Below are positions 54,682 to 61,801 of a stretch of DNA of 64,000 nucleotides, piece after piece (positions within the stretch are counted from its first letter, which is position 1; each line of letters opens with the position of its first letter). A model generated the notes under the pieces. That model was not told the origin of the DNA. It saw only the letters and a list, made by a program, of their open reading frames with translations, and did no database searches. The stretch lies in the NCBI GenBank assembly GCA_016124795.1, contig WGNB01000018.1, positions 1-64,000 on the forward strand. Reading direction: 5' to 3'. This stretch comes from Rhodopseudomonas sp. (GTDB lineage: Bacteria > Pseudomonadota > Alphaproteobacteria > Rhizobiales > Xanthobacteraceae). Both the position numbers and the translations under genes were made by a program.

Positions 54682-55631
54682 CACCGCGCCCGTCGCCGCT
54701 GCCGCGGCGACGATTCAGGGATCAGGTGGTCACTGCGGCCGCGCGCACCCAAGTCCTCGTACGAGTAGCCGGGCCAGACGTCGACGTTCGCCTGGCGCGA
54801 GCCGGCGCTGCCGCCGAGCCACCAGGAACCGCCGAAGAAGGACGGACGCGGCGTGTCGGGATCGCCGTCGTGACCCCAGACCCAGAGATTACCGGTTGCC
54901 TGCATCAGGCCGAATTTGCTGGTCCGTGGCGCGTCGATTTTCGTCTGTCCGGGATCGCCGGCGCAGACCGTCTTTTCGGTCACGCCATAGGCAGCGGCGA
55001 CGAATTCCTCGATCGACAAGAGCCCCTTGCCGTGATGCTTCATCACCGCTTCGGCGGCAGCGTAATCGAACTTCTTGAAGTGACCGCCGGCCGGATTTTT
55101 CGGGCGATCATTACCGTCGGCGATGGCCACGCCATGCCGGCTCGTGCCATCGGTCAGATGATTGACGCCGAGCAGATAGATATCGCACCAGAACTTGCCG
55201 CGCGGACCGTCGATCAGCACCATGCCGCGCGGATCGCGGCACGCAGGCCGGAAATTCGCATCCCACAGCGAACAGGGATTGATCGCCGGCACGTCGTCGC
55301 CGCCGGCCCGCGCCGGCGCATTGCCGCCGGGCGCGAAGTGGAAGCCGCCGATGAGGCTGCGCTGTCCGATCGCCGGGGCGGCGAGCTCGCGCACCTCAAA
55401 CGATGATCCAGTGGCGAACACGCCGTAATCGCAGCCGGCGCGATAGCCGCCCGGCGGCGGCAACAACGGCATGGCCTTCGCGATGACGCGGCGGCCGATG
55501 ACGGCGCCGCGCCGGATTGCGATCGTGTCGCGGCCGGTGACGATAAACACCGGGCGGCGCGCCGGCTTTAACGGCGCGGCGACGAAGGTCGCGTGTTTCG
55601 ACTTCGCGCGCGCGCGCTGACGCTGCGTCAT
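54681..55631 (-). CDS. DGR variable protein 2 (FGE-sulfatase/C-type-lectin-like)
   Basis: 316 residues, a clear paralogue of variable protein 1 (shared GGFHFAPGG, DIYLLGVNHLTDGTS, MKHHGKGLLSIEEF, LMQATGNLWVWGHDGDP). Residues 261-301 are encoded by VR2. It continues 15 residues past the VR with a basic tail (SSPRQRRRAR) that is also the hairpin sequence. A basic N-terminus (MTQRQRARAKSKH) is unlike variable protein 1. It lies 5.8 kb upstream of the TR in its own small operon with a membrane protein gene. Confidence 0.92.
   Translation of the reverse strand: MTQRQRARAKSKHATFVAAPLKPARRPVFIVTGRDTIAIRRGAVIGRRVIAKAMPLLPPPGGYRAGCDYGVFATGSSFEVRELAAPAIGQRSLIGGFHFAPGGNAPARAGGDDVPAINPCSLWDANFRPACRDPRGMVLIDGPRGKFWCDIYLLGVNHLTDGTSRHGVAIADGNDRPKNPAGGHFKKFDYAAAEAVMKHHGKGLLSIEEFVAAAYGVTEKTVCAGDPGQTKIDAPRTSKFGLMQATGNLWVWGHDGDPDTPRPSFFGGSWWLGGSAGSRQANVDVWPGYSYEDLGARGRSDHLIPESSPRQRRRAR
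54691..54712 (-). repeat. Target-site hairpin after VR2
   Basis: Perfect 9 bp stem CGTCGCCGC/GCGGCGACG with loop GGCA on the coding strand (GRNA type), 16 bp past VR2. It overlaps the end of the variable-protein coding region. Same spacing and loop class as the VR1 hairpin, a known requirement for efficient DGR target recognition. Confidence 0.85.
54729..54851 (-). repeat. DGR variable repeat 2 (VR2)
   Basis: 123 bp aligned to the TR with 13 substitutions, all at TR adenines. The flanking IMH sequence matches VR1. Codons that are AAC in the TR have become TAC, GAC, GTC, AGC or CTC. Confidence 0.95.
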
Positions 55632-55732
55632 GATGTGGCCTCCGAGTTGTTGAGGAATGCGGAGCGCGCCATCGGGTCGTTGCCGCGCATCGACGCGCCG
55701 CGATGGTGAAACTTCGCGGCGCTACCACCCAT
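55628..55732 (-). CDS. 34-residue ORF before variable protein 2
   Basis: Opens MGGSAAKFHHRGASMRGN and ends with an ATGA overlap onto variable protein 2. It may be a leader or small accessory protein coupled to it. Short, so reality is uncertain. Confidence 0.35.
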   Translation of the reverse strand: MGGSAAKFHHRGASMRGNDPMARSAFLNNSEATS

Positions 55733-55790
55733 GCGGGCGGCTACGAAAACAGCCTGAAGTTGAAGTAAAATCGACCGAAAATAAAATTCT

Positions 55791-55813
55791 AGCGTAAAGC
55801 GGAACTTCACGCT
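55791..55813. promoter_or_regulatory. Inverted repeat in the VP2 promoter region
   Basis: Arms AGCGTAAAG and CTTCACGCT (one mismatch) are separated by five bases. They lie in the non-coding gap (55733-55864) between the leftward VP2 operon and a rightward gene. On the minus strand TAGAAT follows as a possible -10. An operator is plausible; binding protein unknown. Confidence 0.45.
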
Positions 55814-55864
55814 GTAATTGCACAACCACTGGTTTTGCGTGCAAGTAAAGAGGAATGCAGCGTT

Positions 55865-56179
55865 ATGACGAATTGGATTATCGAGCCGAGCGACATCGTT
55901 GAGCCGGTGCCCGCACCGATTGTCTGGGTCGAGGGAACCTGCGCGATCTCGCTCAGCAATGGCATCGTCACGCGCTACCTTTTCGCCCGACACGACCGTC
56001 TCGACGGAACATCCGACCGGGTCCTTGAACTGGTCCTGAAGTACCCGGCCGCTAACGTGGCCGATGAAGTCATGCTCGCGGCGAAACTGACCGCTGCCTG
56101 CCTGCGCGGGGACAAAGTCGCGCGCCAGCCGCAATCTCCGCCCGGCGGCTTCACGCCCCATTTGGTAAAGCTCGACTGA
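55865..56179 (+). CDS. Hypothetical phage protein
   Basis: 104 residues from MTNWIIEPSDIVEPVP at 55865, with AGGA upstream. VLELVLKYPAANVADEVMLAAKLTAACL looks helical. It ends 2 bp before the convergent Cro-like gene. No family recognised. Confidence 0.6.
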   Translation: MTNWIIEPSDIVEPVPAPIVWVEGTCAISLSNGIVTRYLFARHDRLDGTSDRVLELVLKYPAANVADEVMLAAKLTAACLRGDKVARQPQSPPGGFTPHLVKLD

Positions 56180-56181
56180 CC

Positions 56182-56463
56182 TCATGAATCGGCTCCCGCG
56201 TCGGCCGCTTCGGTGAAAATCGAATTTTCGCCGCCAGCGGCCGCCAGATAGGCGAGCCGAACCTTGTGCCAAGACATCGCATCAACCGCGCCGTCCGACA
56301 GACGCCTTACGTTTTCGACGATTTGCGTGGGGCAAAGGTATTGCCCCCGCTCATACCGGTCGTAGGTCCGCGCCGGGTTCGATCCCGTAATGCCCGCGGC
56401 ACGCGCGACGGTGGCCTGACTCAGGCTTTTCGCTATCCGCCAATCTCGTGGGTTCTGGCTCAT
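56182..56463 (-). CDS. Cro-like helix-turn-helix regulator
   Basis: 93 residues from MSQNPRDWRIAKSLSQ at 56463. The helix-turn-helix (SLSQATVARAAGITGSNPARTYDRYERGQ) resembles Cro/CII-type proteins that read the boundary of phage operators. Divergent from the S24 repressor, with two operators in the 49 bp between them. Probably controls the switch to lytic growth. Confidence 0.75.
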   Translation of the reverse strand: MSQNPRDWRIAKSLSQATVARAAGITGSNPARTYDRYERGQYLCPTQIVENVRRLSDGAVDAMSWHKVRLAYLAAAGGENSIFTEAADAGADS

Positions 56464-56472
56464 TGCCAAATG

Positions 56473-56489
56473 TTAGCCTGATTCGCTAA
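56473..56489. promoter_or_regulatory. Switch operator O1
   Basis: TTAGCCTGATTCGCTAA, a TTAGC-N7-GCTAA palindrome between the divergent repressor and Cro-like genes. It is one of four sites with the same 17 bp architecture in the switch region. Confidence 0.8.
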
Positions 56490-56490
56490 T

Positions 56491-56507
56491 ATAGCGTCAA
56501 GGGCTAT
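56491..56507. promoter_or_regulatory. Switch operator O2
   Basis: ATAGCGTCAAGGGCTAT, an ATAGC-N7-GCTAT palindrome, one base after O1 and 5 bp before the repressor start. It probably overlaps the repressor's own promoter or start, giving autoregulation. Confidence 0.8.
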
Positions 56508-56512
56508 TAGCA

Positions 56513-57280
56513 ATGAGCGCTATCGAGACTGTGAGTAAGCCGGGTTACGCGCCATTCATGCGCAAGCCCACGCACGTCTCCACGCCACGCCCCAAAGCCC
56601 CGCCGCACACTCGCGAGCGGCCGAGCGCCAAGCCACGGCAACATCCCAACCGCATTTACGAACTGACAAAGACGCGCAGGACGACCTACGAGGCAATCGC
56701 CGAGGCCGCAGGCGTCCATCGCATAACGATCGCAAAGCTGGCCAACGGGACGTCAAAGCTCACCCAGGACTGGATGAACGTCCTCGCGACGATCCTTCAG
56801 GTCCGCCCCGAAGAACTGATCGCGGCGCCGGCAGATACTCACCTCCGCCGCGTCAAAGTGCGCGGAGCCTTGCAGGCCGGAGATTGGTCGGAAAGCCACG
56901 AATGGTCGCCCGAAGAACAGTTCGAGGTCGCCATTCCGGATGAGCCACAGTTGCGCAAATTGCAGCTCTACGCCGGCAAGATCATCGGGGAATCGATGAA
57001 TCTGAGGTTTCCCCAAGGATCAATCGTGGTGTTCTCACGGATCGGTCAACGCCCTGGCGAAATCGAAGTTGGCAAACGTTACCACGTCCGCGTCACCCGC
57101 AGCGACGGGCAAACCGAAGAAACCCTGAAAACGCTCGTCGCCGACGAACATGGCACGTATTGGCTCAAACCCGAATCCAGCCACCCCGCGCACCAGAATT
57201 GGCTGCCGCTCGACAACACACCGGGCGCCACGGTTGAACTTATCGGGCGCGCCCGGTACGTCGTGCACCGCGAGGACTAA
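56513..57280 (+). CDS. CI-type repressor with S24 peptidase domain
   Basis: 255 residues. A basic, Pro-rich N-terminus (about 15-45) precedes a helix-turn-helix (TTYEAIAEAAGVHRITIAKLANGTS). The C-terminal S24/LexA-like domain has GKIIGESMNLRFPQGSIVVFSRI, with the likely catalytic Ser in GESM. Lysine is not certain. It maintains lysogeny and may be cleaved on RecA activation. Flanked by four operators. Confidence 0.88.
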   Translation: MSAIETVSKPGYAPFMRKPTHVSTPRPKAPPHTRERPSAKPRQHPNRIYELTKTRRTTYEAIAEAAGVHRITIAKLANGTSKLTQDWMNVLATILQVRPEELIAAPADTHLRRVKVRGALQAGDWSESHEWSPEEQFEVAIPDEPQLRKLQLYAGKIIGESMNLRFPQGSIVVFSRIGQRPGEIEVGKRYHVRVTRSDGQTEETLKTLVADEHGTYWLKPESSHPAHQNWLPLDNTPGATVELIGRARYVVHRED

Positions 57281-57293
57281 CGGGTCTTATAAA

Positions 57294-57310
57294 TTAGCCA
57301 ATATCGCTAT
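57294..57310. promoter_or_regulatory. Switch operator O3
   Basis: TTAGCCAATATCGCTAT: TTAGC-N7-GCTAT, directly after the repressor gene. With O4 it lies upstream of the rightward small gene at 57373. Confidence 0.75.
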
Positions 57311-57328
57311 TTTTATCCATTGAACATA

Positions 57329-57345
57329 ATAGCGCATTGCGCTAA
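57329..57345. promoter_or_regulatory. Switch operator O4
   Basis: ATAGCGCATTGCGCTAA: ATAGC-N7-GCTAA, 27 bp before the ATG of the gene at 57373. Together with O3 it probably controls that gene's promoter. Confidence 0.75.
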
Positions 57346-57372
57346 CATTCTCCCGTACATCAGGAGAGTGTC

Positions 57373-57585
57373 ATGGTCGACCAGCAACCTAAAGCTCCCA
57401 CCATCGATCTAATGTTTACGTGCGCCGGCACTGTGCGCGGCGAAAAGACCCGGCGCGGCGGCGCGTTGTTTTCCGCCTCGCTGGTCGCCGCGCGAGAAGA
57501 AGGCGCCGAGCGCCGCCGTAACGCCGAGACCATCGACCAGATGTTCGATTGCGCCGGCGCCGTCCGCCGCCGCTTCGCGCGGTGA
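57373..57585 (+). CDS. Small protein with duplicated motif under operator control
   Basis: 70 residues with AGGAGAG upstream. A motif occurs twice: TIDLMFTCAGTVRG near residue 10 and TIDQMFDCAGAVRR near residue 53. The internal duplication and its place behind two repressor operators suggest a regulatory or lysogenic function. No family recognised. Confidence 0.65.
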   Translation: MVDQQPKAPTIDLMFTCAGTVRGEKTRRGGALFSASLVAAREEGAERRRNAETIDQMFDCAGAVRRRFAR

Positions 57586-57625
57586 TGTCACGACCATGCA
57601 TCACCGGCAGAGTTGTTCATCAATG

Positions 57626-58186
57626 CTATTCAAACGGCGCGCCGACCACAAAATCGACGTTGCCGGGCATTGCGTGGAATTGAACGGTATAGCCGCCGGA
57701 TATTTTTTGCTCGACGCTGGCACCGGAAGGATCGACCTCGCCGCGCACCTTAGCCCGAACAAAGTCCTTGATCGCCGCCGAAAGATGCTTTTCCGCGAGC
57801 TTGGCACATGCTGCCGCGCGCTGATTGGGCGACACCGCACAAACGGCGGCCGCCGCCAATGCGGTCAGGCGATGAATTCGAATAACGTCTTCGCCGGGAA
57901 CAAGGTCTGTTGCGGCGTCGAAAGTGTCCATCTTACCGTTATCCTTGCACCGCAGCGTTACATTGAGGCCAGCGATGCTCTTCACGTCGATCAAAGACGC
58001 GCCGCTCGGCGTCGTTGTTGGCTTTTCAAAGACCGGCTGTGCGACCTTGTCGCCGGCGGCGCTGACCGCGTCCTGCAAGGAATTTTGAAATCCGGCGCAA
58101 GTCATGGATGCCGCCGTCACCGGCGTCAGCGCCGACGCGCCGGCCACAGCCAAAGCCGCCGCCATCAACCCAATTCGAGCGCGCAT
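57626..58186 (-). CDS. Exported protein of unknown function (lysogenic conversion candidate)
   Basis: 186 residues from MRARIGLMAAALAVAG at 58186, with a signal peptide to about residue 27 (VTAAS). Cysteines occur in MTCAGF, LRCKDN, AVCAVS and AAACAK. The gene is independent of the lytic modules and could alter the lysogen's envelope. No family recognised. Confidence 0.65.
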   Translation of the reverse strand: MRARIGLMAAALAVAGASALTPVTAASMTCAGFQNSLQDAVSAAGDKVAQPVFEKPTTTPSGASLIDVKSIAGLNVTLRCKDNGKMDTFDAATDLVPGEDVIRIHRLTALAAAAVCAVSPNQRAAACAKLAEKHLSAAIKDFVRAKVRGEVDPSGASVEQKISGGYTVQFHAMPGNVDFVVGAPFE

Positions 58187-58334
58187 CGCGTTCGTCCCTT
58201 TTATTCCTGCAACCCCAAAGCGGCATACCGCCATGACGCCACCCGGCCGTCAAGGCGCGGCAAGAGCCGCATCACCGCAGATCGAATGACCGCCGCCCGT
58301 CCCCAGGCGCTCGACACGCTGGCCGGCGGCCATG

Positions 58335-58376
58335 GGCCGCGACCGTTTCCCCCCAACGGTCGCGGCCATTTTTTTT
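58335..58376 (+). terminator. Strong intrinsic terminator with no obvious gene before it
   Basis: A 13 bp perfect stem (58335-58347 / 58355-58367) followed by ATTTTTTTTT. It would end a rightward transcript, but no convincing rightward gene lies between 57585 and here. A small RNA or an antisense transcript of the exported-protein gene is possible. Confidence 0.85.
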
Positions 58377-58398
58377 CACAGCCCCGGAGGAAGTCGCA

Positions 58399-58731
58399 AT
58401 GACCGACGTTGCAAGCTTTGACGCCGCCCCGCCCTCAACCATCCCGGCCGACGCAACAGCCCCCGCGCTTCGCAAGCACTCGATCGTCCTGTCCGGCCGC
58501 AAGACCAGTATCACCATGACCGATCGAGACTGGGCCTTGCTGAAAGGCCTCGCTGCCGCGCGGCGCATCGGCATCAGCGAATTGATGTTCGACATCGACA
58601 TCGCGCGAGCGCGCTATCCGGACGGCACGTCGCTGTCGGAGGCCGCCCGACGCTTTGTTCGCGACGAATTGGCCAAAGGTGTCGAAACCGCCGCCTGCGC
58701 GCCAGCTGCCCCGCTCGAGACAGTGTCATGA
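58399..58731 (+). CDS. Ribbon-helix-helix protein (RHH_4 type)
   Basis: 110 residues with GGAGGAA upstream. The order LRKHSIVLSGRKTSITMTDRDWALLKGLAAARRIGISELMFDIDIARA matches RHH_4 proteins, DNA-binding dimers common in alphaproteobacteria. Probably a regulator of the excision or lysogeny genes that follow. The stop overlaps a small downstream ORF. Confidence 0.8.
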   Translation: MTDVASFDAAPPSTIPADATAPALRKHSIVLSGRKTSITMTDRDWALLKGLAAARRIGISELMFDIDIARARYPDGTSLSEAARRFVRDELAKGVETAACAPAAPLETVS

Positions 58732-58952
58732 ACCTGATTGGCGGCTCTCACATTAGCGGCGCCAACGCCGAGCATGCGTGGCTGTCCTGGAACGCAGCCA
58801 ACAAGCAATGGCAACCATCGTCCGTCAGTTTCGCCCGGGTGTCCCTGGGGTCCGTGGCGAGTTTTCGATCAAAGCGACGACGAGGGTTTCGACGGCTTTG
58901 GGACCTAGTCCTATCGAAAATTCGTGGCCGTCGTAGGAACGAACAGTCATGA
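58728..58952 (+). CDS. Doubtful small ORF
   Basis: 74 residues, coupled (ATGA) to the ribbon-helix-helix gene. Its second half is very basic and overlaps an opposite-strand ORF that looks more protein-like. Only one of the two is likely real over that stretch. Confidence 0.3.
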   Translation: MNLIGGSHISGANAEHAWLSWNAANKQWQPSSVSFARVSLGSVASFRSKRRRGFRRLWDLVLSKIRGRRRNEQS

Positions 58953-59031
58953 AAGCCGCTAAATCCTCGCTCGGATGCGGATCGACCGCAAGCGCCAGGA
59001 CCTCGGCAATCGTAAATTGCAATAACGGCAT
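58825..59031 (-). CDS. Small hypothetical protein
   Basis: 68 residues from MPLLQFTIAEVLALAVD at 59031, with AGGGGAAA upstream. It includes MTVRSYDGHEFSIGLGPKAVETLVVALIEN, an amphipathic, globular-looking sequence. It reads against the flanking genes. No family recognised. Confidence 0.6.
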   Translation of the reverse strand: MPLLQFTIAEVLALAVDPHPSEDLAAFMTVRSYDGHEFSIGLGPKAVETLVVALIENSPRTPGTPGRN

Positions 59032-59076
59032 GATGGTTTCCCCTTGCGGAAAACATCCCATCACACGGCGCCGCCG

Positions 59077-59286
59077 ATGACCAGAGCCCTCCCCTTCACC
59101 AAGGCATCGATCCGCCGCGCCGTCGAAGGCGCGCGGCAGGCCGGCCTGACGGTGATCGGGATCGCGGCGGACGGCACCGTGCTGACCGAGGATAGCGCGG
59201 CGAACGGCCTTGCAACCGGCACCCGGCGTGCGCACACTACGGCCATTCCAGCCGACAGTCCCGTGTGGAACGATCTACAGGTCTGA
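59077..59286 (+). CDS. Small protein next to integrase
   Basis: 69 residues from MTRALPFTKASIRRAVEGARQAG. This short family (MTRALPFT..SI.RA......G) is common directly before tyrosine integrases in rhizobial prophages and islands, possibly an excisionase-like or accessory factor. Its stop is 1 bp before the integrase ATG. Confidence 0.7.
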   Translation: MTRALPFTKASIRRAVEGARQAGLTVIGIAADGTVLTEDSAANGLATGTRRAHTTAIPADSPVWNDLQV

Positions 59287-59287
59287 T

Positions 59288-60463
59288 ATGGCAGGTCCCG
59301 ACCAGCAAGTTTGCGTTGAAGGCCCGGCCGTGACCAAAGATTTCCGCTACCTGGTGCGAGACAAGGATCGGCACGGACGGCCGCGTTTTCTTGTGCGCAT
59401 GCCGGTCGGCGGCAGCCGACGTAAAATCACCATCACCGCGCCTTATGGCACGCCCGAATTCGCGCGCGCCTACCTGGACGCTGTCGAAACCCTCGTGTCC
59501 GGCGGCCCGCGCACGGGAGCTGGCAAAGCCCGCATCGAGCGCGCCGCGCCCGCGACGCTGGGCTGGCTGGCCGCGCAATATTTCGGATCGGTCGAATTCC
59601 AGAATCTCGATCGGACATCACAGCGCACCCGCCGCGCCGTCATCGAACAATGCCTGCGCGAACCGCTTAAGCCTGGGTCGAAGCTCACGATGGCCCAGGT
59701 GCCTTATCTGCGGATTGACGCCAACCACATGCTGCTGATCCGCGACCGCCGCCGCGACAAGCCCGGCGCCGCCAACAACCGACTCAAATACATGAGCGCC
59801 ATGTTCGGCTGGGCGATCGAGCGCGCCGTCTATAAGCTCGGTGCGAACCCGTGCCGCGACGTTAAAGCGATCCGCTATGCCTCGTCGGGTTATTACACCT
59901 GGACCATCGCGGATGTCCGGCAATACGTCGAGCGACATCCGGTCGGCACCATGGCCTACCTCGCCTTTGCGCTCATGCTGTTCCTCGGCGCCAGGCGCGG
60001 CGATGCCATCCGCCTCGGCCCTCGCAACGTGCGCGATGGCACGATGGCCTATGTGCCGCGTAAAACCGCCCACATTCGGCCAGAGGAAAGCGTCAAGCCG
60101 ATTTTACGGCCCCTCGCCGACGCTATCAGCCAAACGCTGGGAACGGGCCTCAGAACCTTCCTGATGACCGGCCACGGCCAGCCGTTCACCGATGCTGGTT
60201 TTGGCAACAAAATGCGCGAATGGTGCGATCAGGCTGGTTTGCCGGAATGCTCGGCCCATGGCCTGAAAAAAATCGCCGCCACCATCTGCGCCGAGATGGG
60301 CGCGACCGACAGGCAAATGATGGCGCTGTTCGACTGGCACAGCGAGAAGATGGTCAAAAAATATACCGGCGCGGCGCGCAACCGGTTGCTGGCCGCCGAA
60401 GCGGCCAAGCTGCTCGGCAGTTTATCCTGGGCACCAATCGAGAACAAAGCCGAGGCTGGCTAG
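59288..60463 (+). CDS. int: Tyrosine-family integrase
   Basis: 391 residues from the ATG at 59288. The catalytic domain has Arg236 (LGARRGD), Lys259 (PRKT), His324 in SAHGLKK, Trp350/His351 in FDWHSE and the nucleophile Tyr359 (KKYTG). The usual HxxR box is HxxK here (Lys327), an unusual change. It recombines the 17 bp tRNA-Tyr core. It sits 70 bp from the right core with candidate arm sites between. Confidence 0.93.
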   Translation: MAGPDQQVCVEGPAVTKDFRYLVRDKDRHGRPRFLVRMPVGGSRRKITITAPYGTPEFARAYLDAVETLVSGGPRTGAGKARIERAAPATLGWLAAQYFGSVEFQNLDRTSQRTRRAVIEQCLREPLKPGSKLTMAQVPYLRIDANHMLLIRDRRRDKPGAANNRLKYMSAMFGWAIERAVYKLGANPCRDVKAIRYASSGYYTWTIADVRQYVERHPVGTMAYLAFALMLFLGARRGDAIRLGPRNVRDGTMAYVPRKTAHIRPEESVKPILRPLADAISQTLGTGLRTFLMTGHGQPFTDAGFGNKMREWCDQAGLPECSAHGLKKIAATICAEMGATDRQMMALFDWHSEKMVKKYTGAARNRLLAAEAAKLLGSLSWAPIENKAEAG

Positions 60464-60464
60464 A

Positions 60465-60492
60465 TGGTCCCACAGTTGCTAAATGGTCCCCC
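60465..60492. repeat. Candidate integrase arm sites near the right end
   Basis: TGGTCCCAC at 60465-60473 and TGGTCCCCC at 60484-60492, direct repeats 19 bp apart between the integrase stop and the core. The exact 9-mer recurs twice at the left end. Function inferred. Confidence 0.6.
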
Positions 60493-60532
60493 GGCGTAAA
60501 AAATATAACAAAATCAATATGAAAAGCGGTGG

Positions 60533-60549
60533 ATGGTGGGAGAGGTAGG
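60533..60549. repeat. Right prophage attachment core (att), within tRNA-Tyr
   Basis: 17 bp identical to 12183-12199. It forms the 3' end of the intact tRNA-Tyr including CCA, so integration leaves the tRNA functional. Confidence 0.93.
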
Positions 60550-60618
60550 ACTCGAACCTACGAAGGCGTAGCCAGCGGATTTACAGTCCGCCCCCTTTGC
60601 CGCTCGGGACACTCTCCC
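60534..60618 (-). tRNA. tRNA-Tyr (GTA anticodon), prophage target
   Basis: 85 nt with long variable arm, as for class II tRNAs. The acceptor pairs GGGAGAG with CTCTCCC, and the anticodon loop is CTGTAAA. The encoded CCA lies in the att core. The 225 bp between it and the methyltransferase hold nothing further I can identify. Confidence 0.96.
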
Positions 60619-60843
60619 CCAAAACCCGCCCTACCGTCTTGATCGTTAAAGATAAACGGCAATACCGTCCGGACGTCCGGGATTGGCAGGGTTTATGGGC
60701 AGACCGTCCGCGTAAGTCAATGGAAGGTTGGCAAGAAGTGCAGCAAGACTGTTCGCCAACCGCCGGATCGGTTAAGCCACGCCTGAAAACCGCCTTTCGG
60801 GACGCCATAGGGGAGCCCGGCGCGGCTTGTGGACAGCGAATCA

Positions 60844-61725
60844 ATGGCGTCACGCCCTCCAAATGGCCGGCCCGGATTCGGCTCGAAATCCAATTCGAGG
60901 CCGGATTTTGCCGGCAAAGCCGGCGCAAAGCCGGGCGCGACCCGCGAACAGGTCGAGCGGCGCGAGCGTTTCATGCGGGCACGGCGCGAATCGCTGCGGG
61001 GAACCGACAACGACGGCCCGGTCATCATGTATGGCTGGCACACCGTCACGGCAGCCCTGCGCAACCCGGCCCGCCACCTGCGCCGGCTGCTGCTGACTGA
61101 AAATGCCGCCCGTCGGCTGACCGAGGACGGCATTACCCCTGCCATCGAGCCCGAACTGGTGCGGCCATCATCCATCGCAGAACGGCTGCTGCCCGACGCG
61201 GTGCATCAAGGCTTCTATCTGGAAGCCGACCCGCTGCCGTCGCCGGCAATCGAGAGCCTGCCTGGCAAGGGACTGGTCCTCGTGCTCGACCAGATCACCG
61301 ATCCGCACAATGTCGGGGCGATCTTCCGCACGGCGGCCGCCTTCAGTGCCGCCGCCATCGTCACGACCCAGCGCCATTCACCGGACGCCACCGGCGCGCT
61401 GGCCAAAGCCGCCTCCGGCGCACTCGAACATGTGCCGCTGATCAACGTGCAGAACCTGGCGCGCGGTCTGGCGGCGCTCAAGGAAGCCGGCTTCCTGGTC
61501 GTCGGCCTGGATTCAACCGGCGAAGCCGACCTCGACGACCTGCCCTTGCGCGCGCCGCTGGCGCTGGTGCTGGGCGCGGAAGGCAAGGGCTTGCGGCAAT
61601 TGACCAGAGACACCTGCGATCACGTTGCCCGCATCGACCTGACCGGCGCGATCAAGAGCCTGAACGTTTCCAACGCCGCCGCGCTGTCACTTTATATCGC
61701 CAGCCGGAAACTCAAGCGCGGCTGA
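60844..61725 (+). CDS. rlmB: 23S rRNA 2'-O-methyltransferase, SpoU family (RlmB-like)
   Basis: 293 residues from ATG 60844; a GTG at 60829 is an alternative. A disordered N-terminus (about 1-40) precedes a substrate-binding domain (YGWHTVTAALRNPARHL). The SPOUT domain has DQITDPHNVGAIFRTAA, VLGAEGKGLRQLTRDTCD and SLNVSNAAALSLY, the knot motifs that bind SAM. It probably methylates G2251 of 23S rRNA. Conserved neighbour of tRNA-Tyr. Confidence 0.92.
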   Translation: MASRPPNGRPGFGSKSNSRPDFAGKAGAKPGATREQVERRERFMRARRESLRGTDNDGPVIMYGWHTVTAALRNPARHLRRLLLTENAARRLTEDGITPAIEPELVRPSSIAERLLPDAVHQGFYLEADPLPSPAIESLPGKGLVLVLDQITDPHNVGAIFRTAAAFSAAAIVTTQRHSPDATGALAKAASGALEHVPLINVQNLARGLAALKEAGFLVVGLDSTGEADLDDLPLRAPLALVLGAEGKGLRQLTRDTCDHVARIDLTGAIKSLNVSNAAALSLYIASRKLKRG

Positions 61726-61801
61726 AGCATAGTGAACCTGAAATGCGAACGGCGAGCCCCCGCTCGCCGCCCGCGTCCCACTAACGGTTCGATCCGGCGC
61801 G

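Larger units (their letters stand above)
12183..60549. mobile_element. Complete tailed prophage (Mu-like contractile tail, lambda-like head) in tRNA-Tyr
   Basis: The ends are a 17 bp direct repeat (12183-12199 and 60533-60549) identical to the 3' end of the intact tRNA-Tyr gene, giving an element of 48,350 bp. Integrase, repressor switch, replication, DGR, NusG-like, terminase, head, tail and lysis modules are all present and mostly open. Gene order is myovirus-like. No transposase is seen, so the Mu resemblance is limited to the tail. Whether it can be induced cannot be judged from sequence. Confidence 0.95.

Noticed and set aside
12183-60549. Transposable Mu-like phage
   Set aside because: There is no MuA/MuB-type gene; the ends are a tRNA core repeat with a tyrosine integrase. 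Only the tail is Mu-like.
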